DNA of 64,000 nt, taken from contig CAXXSC010000006.1 in NCBI GenBank assembly GCA_963668435.2, forward strand, positions 372,001 to 436,000. The letters run 5' to 3'. Position numbers and translations under genes: made by a program. The notes under the pieces are model-generated. The model did not search any database and was not told the origin of the DNA. It worked only from the letters and a program-made list of their open reading frames with translations. The DNA is from G963668435 sp963668435. GTDB taxonomy: Bacteria > Latescibacterota > Latescibacteria > Latescibacterales > Latescibacteraceae. Shown piece by piece: positions 36,977-43,853 of this stretch (position 1 is the stretch's first letter; the number at the start of each line of letters is the position of its first letter).

Positions 36977-37762
36977 ATGAATAAGCAGAATAAAGATGCC
37001 GAGCGCTCATTTTTCGACGGGCTCGCGGGCTCGGGAGAGCGTTTCAAGCCGAAAGCCGAGGAGGCGTATTCCGCAATTCTTGGAATACTCGGGCTCGAGC
37101 GCGACCTGAGCTGTATGAACATTCTCGAGGCAGGCTGCGCGAGCGGAGAGTTCGGTGTACGGCTTGCACGGCGCGGCGCGGTGGTGACCGGTGTCGATCT
37201 CTCGCCCGGAATGATCGAGCTGAACCACAGGCTCAACGAGGGTGTGGAGCATTACACGGCGCATACAGGCGACCTCGAGGATCCGGAGCTTTTCGATGCG
37301 GAAACATTCGATGCGGTTATCTGTTTCAACGTGCTGCATCATTTTCCCGACTGCGGGCAGGTGATCGATAATTTCGCGCGATGGCTCAAGGACAAAGGCG
37401 AGGTCTTCTGTGAGGAGCCCAACGGCGGCAATCCAACCAACCGCATAAGCAAGGCAGGACGGGCGGTCGTAAACGCTGTTTTCCCGCGTTTTCTGCACGA
37501 CAAAAAACTCTCCAGCGAGAACGAGGAACGCGATTATACGATGGCGGAGTACGAGGATCTGTTCGGTGCGCGGAGCTTTGAGTGCAGGTTCAAGAGTTCG
37601 GTGGGAAAACCGGGGCTCCTGCCGAAACTGCACGGCATCTCCATAGCCACACCGGTCTCGGTCGTGAAATGGGGCCTTTATCACATGACAGCGGCGTTTA
37701 CTGACGATCCTGTCGTGAAAGGCCAGGACCTGGTATTCCGCATGCGCAAAAACGCAGGCTGA
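36977..37762 (+). CDS. Class I SAM-dependent methyltransferase
   Basis: This 261-residue methyltransferase has a Rossmann fold. Motif I is NILEAGCASGEFGVRLARRG (about residues 48-67). The acidic residue binding the ribose follows in VTGVDLSPGMIE, and FNVLHHFPDCGQVIDNFARW is the motif typical of the Methyltransf_11/25 group. The C-terminal part contains hydrophobic segments but no clear membrane anchor. The substrate is unknown; lipid, quinone or small-molecule methylation are all possible. It is transcribed towards the exosortase genes on the opposite strand. The ribosome-binding site is weak (GGGATTCTT). Confidence 0.85.
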   Translation: MNKQNKDAERSFFDGLAGSGERFKPKAEEAYSAILGILGLERDLSCMNILEAGCASGEFGVRLARRGAVVTGVDLSPGMIELNHRLNEGVEHYTAHTGDLEDPELFDAETFDAVICFNVLHHFPDCGQVIDNFARWLKDKGEVFCEEPNGGNPTNRISKAGRAVVNAVFPRFLHDKKLSSENEERDYTMAEYEDLFGARSFECRFKSSVGKPGLLPKLHGISIATPVSVVKWGLYHMTAAFTDDPVVKGQDLVFRMRKNAG

Positions 37763-37871
37763 CACGTTGAAAACAAGTTATTGCCGCACAGCGGTCTCCG
37801 GAAAGATCACCCGTTTCCATTTACAGACAGCGCTTCCTTCTCGATGATACCAGCGGAAAGCACCGCTATTC

Positions 37872-38576
37872 TCATCCACAGCAGTTTTTGTATTTTTTAC
37901 CGCTTCCGCAGGGGCAGGAGTCATTGCGATTGGCCGATCCCCGAAGTTTGCGCCGTAAAAAAACGGGGATCATGTGGCTGGTGCGGCGGAAGGGAAGTGC
38001 CACTACCGCGAACATGAGAACAGCCATAAACTGCCGTCCGCCGTTATTGAAAAAATGGCTGGTAGAGAGAAGTGCCTCGCTTAAAAATGAATGGTCAACC
38101 TTGATGCCGCGAAGCATGCTGCGGGTGTAAATCTCGATGGAGCTGATGATGGTGACGACAGAATCCAGCACATAGAATCCGCTGAGAATCGGGAAAAAGA
38201 CAAGAGCGGCGAGAACACGTTTTTTTACCGTGAGACCGGGCCACGAGAAGAGAAGCGAATAGAAAATGATGTATGGGATGACAATAATTGCGGCAGAAAT
38301 ACTCCGCGAAACTGTCTCGATCAAGGGGAGCGAAAGGCCGGTTAACTGCTTGATTATTTTGAACGAGTAATCCAGCTTGATCCCCCCGGCTTTGTCATTG
38401 GCAGCAATGGATATAAGCTCGATTTCGCTGCTGTAATGGCGAAGGAATGATTCCACCAGTGGCATGAAAAAGTTCACAAGCGTTTTCAGGTTGAGATAGA
38501 ACACGACAGACAATACAGTGAAGCTGAGGAAAAGCTTGACCGTAAATATGAGGATGCTTTTTCGTGTAAAAGTCAT
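37872..38576 (-). CDS. Exosortase H-associated-type membrane protein fused to SEC-C zinc motif
   Basis: This 234-residue protein has about four hydrophobic segments (approximately residues 8-30, 95-112, 120-142 and 175-195). It ends with RNDSCPCGSGKKYKNCCG, a SEC-C zinc-binding motif like the SecA C-terminus. The start lies six bases after the stop of the exosortase gene, so the two form an operon. Position, topology and size suggest the membrane protein that accompanies exosortase H in other genomes. That identification is by context and not by a decisive motif. The SEC-C tail could bind ribosomal or Sec components and link translation with sorting (inference). Confidence 0.65.
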   Translation of the reverse strand: MTFTRKSILIFTVKLFLSFTVLSVVFYLNLKTLVNFFMPLVESFLRHYSSEIELISIAANDKAGGIKLDYSFKIIKQLTGLSLPLIETVSRSISAAIIVIPYIIFYSLLFSWPGLTVKKRVLAALVFFPILSGFYVLDSVVTIISSIEIYTRSMLRGIKVDHSFLSEALLSTSHFFNNGGRQFMAVLMFAVVALPFRRTSHMIPVFLRRKLRGSANRNDSCPCGSGKKYKNCCG

Positions 38577-38582
38577 TATAAA

Positions 38583-39116
38583 TTATTCCGTCTGCCCCTG
38601 TTTATGATCGGACATGGTCCACAGCACGAAAAAAACGATCCCGGAGAAAATGGTAACGGTCTGACCTATATACACATGCATGAGCTCAAAAAGGCCCAGC
38701 TTGTATTTTGCGACGAAAAACAGGGTGATAATCCGCATGATGTTGATCGCGAACAGTATGAACGTCCCGGCCAAAATACCCGTGATCTTCCTCTTTTTAC
38801 TCATTCTGAAGGCCAGAAGTGCCGCGGCCACAATGAAAATTCCCTCGACGCCCTCGCAGCCCCAGGCTATTTCAATGCTGTGGCCCGAAACCGATTTGAG
38901 TGTTTTTCCTATGGCGCTGGCATTTTCCGACGGCCTGATCACATTTATAACAGCCGCGCTGACATGGGTGTTAAATGTTTGCAGGCGGGTTGGGAATGAA
39001 ACATGGCCGCTTAACAGGTACAATGTCTGCGCAGCAAAAAAGAGGAGCGCGAAAAGCGTTATGAAACGCAGTTCCCAACGGTTTTCCACGACCTGTTTTT
39101 TTATCCATTGTATCAT
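38583..39116 (-). CDS. xrtH: Exosortase H (XrtH-type) transpeptidase
   Basis: This 177-residue integral membrane protein belongs to the exosortase/archaeosortase family. The catalytic triad is visible: Cys87 in AWGCEGVEGIF, Arg128 in INIMRIITLFF, and His147 in FELMHVYIGQ. At least five hydrophobic segments are present. Exosortase H is the type paired with IPTL-CTERM proteins, and such a protein (IPTLNEWG...) is encoded next at 39384, which supports the subtype. It would cleave and possibly attach that substrate at the membrane. The ribosome-binding site is weak (AAGG about a dozen bases upstream of ATG 39116). Confidence 0.85.
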   Translation of the reverse strand: MIQWIKKQVVENRWELRFITLFALLFFAAQTLYLLSGHVSFPTRLQTFNTHVSAAVINVIRPSENASAIGKTLKSVSGHSIEIAWGCEGVEGIFIVAAALLAFRMSKKRKITGILAGTFILFAINIMRIITLFFVAKYKLGLFELMHVYIGQTVTIFSGIVFFVLWTMSDHKQGQTE

Positions 39117-39150
39117 AAAAAAGAACCTTGTTATTCTAAATAAACCGTAT

Positions 39151-39210
39151 TCAGTTTTTCAAGCTGGAGCGGCGTTTTGTCAGTAGAACATAGCCCGCCA
39201 TGAGAAGGAA
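39151..39210 (-). pseudogene. Decayed IPTL-CTERM tail fragment (copy 1)
   Basis: On the minus strand this short stretch reads VFLLMAGYVLLTKRRSSLKN then stop. It is close to the C-terminus of the intact substrate at 39384 (TLMAGYVLVMRRRENSS). Identity also holds at DNA level around ACATAGCCCGCCATGAG. There is no start, no signal peptide and no IPTL motif, so it is a remnant of a second substrate gene. Confidence 0.55.
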
Positions 39211-39260
39211 GACTTTTCTCTGCCTCTCCATCATCTTTTATCATTCAATCACTGAGGGTC

Positions 39261-39296
39261 TAATTTCCCGAAGCTTGCTGCGTGGTAGTTCATTCA
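39261..39296 (-). repeat. Intergenic repeat copy B, inverted relative to 36869-36951
   Basis: On the minus strand ATGAACTACCACGCAGCAAG runs directly into CTTCGGGAAATTAGA. The spacer copy at 36869 carries the same parts separated by about 40 bases. The two copies are inverted and flank the methyltransferase and exosortase genes. The neighbouring 39300-39360 stretch has CAGGAG-type motifs. Confidence 0.6.
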
Positions 39297-39383
39297 CCGC
39301 CATCAGCGGTTCAGGCAGTTTTTCCTACTCCTGTATTCTGACACCTGGCTCCTGCTTCTAGCCTTTCCCTTAATCCTTGATCT

Positions 39384-40793
39384 TTAAATTTTTGAACTGT
39401 TTTCCCTTCGCCGCATCACAAGCACATAGCCCGCCATGAGCGTGGCCATGATGATCATGCCCCATTCGTTCAATGTCGGTATTGTGGGCGTCGGCGGCAA
39501 TGAGCTCAGGAAAAGATCATGTGCGGCATTCGTGTCCCCGGCGACGAGGTTGGTGGCGTCAGAATAGTAAACCACTTTCTGTCCGTCAGTTGAAATACAA
39601 GGATAACCAGAATAACCGTCGCCCTGTGTGCCGTCGGACTTGAGACTGATCCGTACTGTTTCCCCGCTTGTACTGTCATAGCGGAAAACATCACTTTGTC
39701 CGTTCGTATCACCGGCGATAAGGTTTGTCGCGCTACTAACGTAAGCGATATAACGGCCGTCGGCGCTGACAGAGGGATTTCCCGAACCACCATTGCCAAG
39801 AGTATTGTCCGGCGCTTTGCTGACAAGTGTTATCTCGCCGTTTGTCATATTCTTTTTAAAAAGTTGAATATTTCCATTTCCCCCGTCTGCGGTCAGGCTT
39901 GTGGCCTTCGTAGCGAAACAGACGATAGTGCCGTCATCAGACAGTGAAGTATAAACATTACCAGTGTTGTTTGCCTGGGTTCCGTCCTGGGCGACATTGG
40001 CCCGGACAGTGGTTCCGGCGGATATATTCCGGTAAAAAAGATCTTTCCTGCTGTTTGTATCCCCGGCGACCAGATTTGTGGAACTCGAATAGAATATCGC
40101 GATGTTTCCGTCGCCGGAGATTTTGCCAAATGACGAAGCAAATTCACCCTCGGCGTCGGCAGAGGAGACGCTGACACGAATAACAGCTTGTGTGTCTCTG
40201 TCGTAACGGAAAACATCTTTCATCCCGTTCGTATCCCCGGCGACAAGGTTTGTCGAACCGCTGGCAAAAAGGACATAACGGCCGTCGGCAGAAATATCAC
40301 ATATTTCAGAACTGTCATTACCGCCTGTACCCGGTGTGCCGTTCACCACGCTGCAGCGGACCGTGGTGCCCGCAACACGGTCACGAAGAAAAATATCATT
40401 CCTTGCATTTACATCGCCTGCCACAAGGTTCGTTGCCGCGGATTCAAACACGACATAGCGGCCGTCGTTGGAGATATATGGGTAGTGTGAATGGCCATTT
40501 CCCAGGGTGCCGTTAGTGTGAACACTGATAAGCTCGACAGTGCCGGTCTGACAGTCCCGGAGGAAAACATCTCTAGAACCATTGGTGTCCCCAGCGACAA
40601 CGTTGGCGTCCGCGGAGTCGAACACAATATAGCGGCCATCAGCCGATAGGTCACCGTAACTATACGTACCTTGTGCGATCTGGTTGCCGATGCTGTTGAG
40701 GCTGACACGTTCTGTTGTCACTGCCGCGTGAGCTGTGGCCGATACTGCTGCGCTGAGAATGATTGAAACGACTACCTTGCTAATGGTTTTCAT
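39384..40793 (-). CDS. IPTL-CTERM surface protein with TolB/WD40-like repeats (exosortase H substrate)
   Basis: This 469-residue secreted protein has a signal peptide (MKTISKVVVSIILSAAVSATAHA). A beta-propeller follows, made of about seven repeats of the form S-x-D-G-R-Y-[IV]-x-[FY]-x-S-x-[AS]-T-N-[LV]-V-A-G-D-T-N-G-x-x-D-[VL]-F. The C-terminus is TIPTLNEWGMIIMATLMAGY plus a basic tail RRRENSSKI: IPTL motif, membrane helix and arginine cluster, the IPTL-CTERM sorting signal. The cognate exosortase is encoded at 38583. ATG 40793 follows GGAATTGTAAT; an upstream start at 40850 would precede the signal peptide. Probably displayed on the cell surface or in the extracellular matrix. Confidence 0.88.
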   Translation of the reverse strand: MKTISKVVVSIILSAAVSATAHAAVTTERVSLNSIGNQIAQGTYSYGDLSADGRYIVFDSADANVVAGDTNGSRDVFLRDCQTGTVELISVHTNGTLGNGHSHYPYISNDGRYVVFESAATNLVAGDVNARNDIFLRDRVAGTTVRCSVVNGTPGTGGNDSSEICDISADGRYVLFASGSTNLVAGDTNGMKDVFRYDRDTQAVIRVSVSSADAEGEFASSFGKISGDGNIAIFYSSSTNLVAGDTNSRKDLFYRNISAGTTVRANVAQDGTQANNTGNVYTSLSDDGTIVCFATKATSLTADGGNGNIQLFKKNMTNGEITLVSKAPDNTLGNGGSGNPSVSADGRYIAYVSSATNLIAGDTNGQSDVFRYDSTSGETVRISLKSDGTQGDGYSGYPCISTDGQKVVYYSDATNLVAGDTNAAHDLFLSSLPPTPTIPTLNEWGMIIMATLMAGYVLVMRRRENSSKI

Positions 40794-40902
40794 ATTACAA
40801 TTCCTTTTGTAACTTTTTGAATATTTCGATTCACTATTTTCTTTTCGCAATGGATTATTAGCGCATACTCATCTTGAATAATGTCTTTGTTCACAGCCTG
40901 CG

Positions 40903-40972
40903 CTACACTGCCCTCCGCCGCATCATGAACACAGAAGCCTCCATGTTGCCGCGATCACGATCGTTTTCATAT
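40903..40972 (-). pseudogene. Decayed IPTL-CTERM tail fragment (copy 2)
   Basis: On the minus strand the end reads SVFMMRRRAV then TAG. Just upstream in another frame is KTIVIAAT, matching the IPTL-CTERM pattern of W-G-M-I-[IV]-x-A-A-T followed by a helix and arginines. A frame change near the middle breaks it. The rest of the gene is absent. It is a remnant upstream of the intact substrate gene. Confidence 0.4.
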
Positions 40973-41456
40973 GTTTCGAATGGACTGTATTGTATCAGGG
41001 CTTGCGAGAAGCCTGCTCACGGAGAAAACCAAATACGCCTGTACAATTCCTCTATCCCGTCACTTCACACTTAGTCATCAGCAGGCGTTGCAGGTAAGAT
41101 TAAGTAAAATCAAGAAAATGGCGGTATGCTTGTCAGCAGAGCATTGCATGTCTGATTGCATCAATACACTTCTATATACTATAGAAGTAACAAACCCAAA
41201 AATATAACAAACGCATGAACAATGTGCAATAGTGTAATTTATGTATTTCAAAGACAATCAGGTAAATATGTGCTGTTTTTATTAAAAAACGAAATCCGGG
41301 AGCGTTAATAACCGAGTATTGCATCTCATTTTGAATATGTTCCATTGACATTGTGATATGTATGTTTCCGTGAATCACTGACCGCTTGGAAAAAAAAGCC
41401 CGCTTTCGTATATTTAGCACATTCAAATACAAGTGACTCTTTTACGGGATAAAACA
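40973..41456. other. AT-rich spacer before argS
   Basis: No gene, repeat or clear promoter recognised. A minus-strand frame at 41172-41432 has neither ribosome-binding site nor coding-like composition. Confidence 0.4.
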
Positions 41457-43163
41457 ATGAAACTGTATACTCAGCTCAAGGATACCATCGAGAAAAACCT
41501 GCCCGATCTTGCCGGTGCGGTGTTCGACTTTCAACCCTCGCCGGAAAACCAGCCGGGGGATTTCGGTCTCGCCTGTTTCCGTTTCGCCAAACAGCTCAAG
41601 ACCGCACCGCCGAAAGCGGCGGAGATGATCGCCGCGCTCGAGTTCCCGGCTATCGTGGAAAAAGTCGAGCAGGCTGGCCCTTATGTCAATTTCACCCTCG
41701 ACAGGTCGGCGTTTGCCACTTCACTCGTGGACAATGTCATGAGTGAGGGCGGGAAATTCGGTTCCTTGAACCGTGGAGCGGGAACACCGGTGCTTCTTGA
41801 ACACACCTCGATCAATCCCAATGCCAGCCCGCATATCGGCCGCGCGAGGAACGGTCTCATCGGCGACTCTCTCGCCCGTCTCCTCAAGTTCGAGGGCTAT
41901 GATGTGGACGTGCATTATTATGTCAACGACATGGGCAAACAGATCGGACTCCTGGCGCTTCAGACAGAGGGCAAGGGCGAGCTCTCGTTCGATAATGTCC
42001 TGGAGGAATATGTCGCCGCCAACGAGCGCGCGAAAAACGATCCGGCGTTCGAGCAGAAAGGCTTCGAGCTGCTCATGAAAATGGAGCAGGGTGACCCGGA
42101 GGTCAAAAAGACATTCGGCGGCATTGTCGATATCTGCCTCGCCGGACAGCTCGAGGTGCTGGCGCGCCTCGGTCTCGGCTACGACCGTTTCGACCGTGAA
42201 TCCTCATTCCTCAGCGATCCGCGCATGGATGAGGTCATGGCCATGCTCAAAGAAAAGGACGCACTCTTCACCGACGAGGACGGCCGCACGGTGGTCGACC
42301 TTCAGAAAATCGGCTGGAAACGCGAGGAGGGCCGCTACATCGTGCTGATGCGGGCCAATGGCAGTTCCATGTATATGTACCGTGATATCGCCTACACGCT
42401 GGAAAAGATCGAGAGGGCCGAGGGGCACAACTACATCGTGCTCGGCGAGGACCACAAGATGTATTTCGAACAGCTGGCGCTCATCGTGAGCGCGCTGGGC
42501 AAAAAGCCGCCCGAGGCCATTTTTTACAATTACATTCTCCTGAGCGAGGGCAAGATGTCGACCCGCCAGGGCACTGTGGTGCTGCTCTCCGATTTCCTCG
42601 ACGAGGTCACCAGCCGCGCCCGAGAAAAGGTCACCGAGCAGTGGCCCGACATGCCCGCTGAAGAGCAGGCGGAAATCGCCCGCATGATTGGCATCGGCGC
42701 GGTGCGTTTCACCATTCTCAGTGTCAAGCCAAACAAGAATGTCATTTTCGACTGGGACGAGGCGCTCTCATTCACCGGCGACAGCGGCCCCTACATTCAG
42801 TATTCCTGCACCCGTATTGCCTCCATCCTGAGGAAATACACCGGCAGCGATTCGGTCGAAGACATACCCCGTCCCGAGGGTGCTGTCACTGTCACTCACG
42901 ACGCCGAATGGAGCCTTCTGACCCGTCTGGCCCTGCTCGAGCTCGATGTCCAAACAGCTCTCGACCAGCCGAACATCGCCCTTCTCGCCACCAGTGCGCT
43001 CGATATCGCCCGCCGTTTCAGCGCATTCTACAATGCCTGTCCGGTGCTCAACGCCGACAGCGAGGACGTGAAAAAGAGCCGCATCGCAATCTGCATGGCG
43101 GTTCGTCAGGCGTTGATCAACCTCTTGGGTATTCTCGGCATAGAGGCGCCCGAGCGGATGTAA
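41457..43163 (+). CDS. argS: Arginyl-tRNA synthetase
   Basis: This 568-residue class I synthetase charges tRNA-Arg in the cytoplasm. It has the ArgS-specific N-terminal domain (Add-1; KNLPDLAGAVFDFQPSPENQ), the HIGH motif as NPNASPHIGRARNGLIGDSL near residues 117-136, a KMSTRQG loop in the position of KMSKS, and the C-terminal anticodon-binding domain ending GIEAPERM. Its length is normal for the family (about 560-580). I chose ATG 41457, whose product starts MKLYTQLKD. The upstream start at 41433 only adds a short unconserved extension. The ribosome-binding site is weak (GGGAT). Confidence 0.97.
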   Translation: MKLYTQLKDTIEKNLPDLAGAVFDFQPSPENQPGDFGLACFRFAKQLKTAPPKAAEMIAALEFPAIVEKVEQAGPYVNFTLDRSAFATSLVDNVMSEGGKFGSLNRGAGTPVLLEHTSINPNASPHIGRARNGLIGDSLARLLKFEGYDVDVHYYVNDMGKQIGLLALQTEGKGELSFDNVLEEYVAANERAKNDPAFEQKGFELLMKMEQGDPEVKKTFGGIVDICLAGQLEVLARLGLGYDRFDRESSFLSDPRMDEVMAMLKEKDALFTDEDGRTVVDLQKIGWKREEGRYIVLMRANGSSMYMYRDIAYTLEKIERAEGHNYIVLGEDHKMYFEQLALIVSALGKKPPEAIFYNYILLSEGKMSTRQGTVVLLSDFLDEVTSRAREKVTEQWPDMPAEEQAEIARMIGIGAVRFTILSVKPNKNVIFDWDEALSFTGDSGPYIQYSCTRIASILRKYTGSDSVEDIPRPEGAVTVTHDAEWSLLTRLALLELDVQTALDQPNIALLATSALDIARRFSAFYNACPVLNADSEDVKKSRIAICMAVRQALINLLGILGIEAPERM

Positions 43164-43203
43164 GAAAAAGAAGAAAGATAGAGCAGAAAAAATAGATGAT
43201 TTT

Positions 43204-43270
43204 GCGGGGAAAACCATCATTTCATGGTTCTCCCCGCACCCCTTTCCGGGAAGCGTCGGTGGACGCTTTT
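43204..43270 (+). repeat. Structured two-hairpin repeat, copy A (after argS)
   Basis: The first hairpin is GCGGGG...CCAT / ATGG...CCCCGC. The second hairpin is AAGCGTC GGTG GACGCTT followed by TT, which may terminate argS. The copy at 62008-62070 has the same layout with paired base changes in both stems. Confidence 0.65.
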
Positions 43271-43853
43271 AGTCTAAAAGCTGTTGCTCGCATGGGGCGT
43301 TTCAACGGGAACAGGCATATAACACTTGTAATATCAGTTATATACGGTAACCTCAAAAACCAGCGCACGATGACGAAGCATCGTACAGCGTTTCACTTGG
43401 CACATCCCTATCAGAAATATAAAGTGCCTTCGGCACCTTTCGGAGGGGGTTTGGGGGAACCGCAAAGCGGAGGTTCCCCCGATGAGTGAACATTGTTCGA
43501 TCTGAAAGATCGGACAGATTCTGTTGTCACTTTTCAGCAGCACCGTCTAATGCCGGATTTGTATCGCATTCGCCAGAAAGCCGTCATCAAGTCGGTGTTT
43601 ACAAGTTTTAGCGGACACAACAGGGAATCGTTTAATTTTCCATACACCAGGTCAAAATCCTTCGCCTTTCAGGCGAGAAGCTTTAGCGCGTAAGTCTTTT
43701 TTAGACCCTCCAGCCCCGATATTTCGGGGCAGCCCCCCCGAACGAGGGGGTGTTCTTCTACGACTTTCAGGCGCAACGGGAATCTACCGGCTTAAGCCGG
43801 TAGTGGTTTAATCACAAAAAATTCAGTGGTTCAGACAAGTAAGGGAGGATGCC
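43271..43853. other. Palindrome-rich spacer before GH95 gene
   Basis: No gene recognised. Several palindromes are present: GTGCC/GGCAC (43424-43436), GGGGGAACC/GGTTCCCCC (43453-43480), CCCCGA/TCGGGG (43714-43729), CCCCC/GGGGG (about 43735-43750) and a perfect CTACCGGCTTAAGCCGGTAG (43784-43803). They look like short repetitive extragenic elements. Short plus-strand frames here lack ribosome-binding sites. Confidence 0.5.

Noticed and set aside
41172..41432. 86-codon minus-strand frame before argS
   Set aside because: AT-rich spacer sequence, no ribosome-binding site, unremarkable composition and no recognisable motif.
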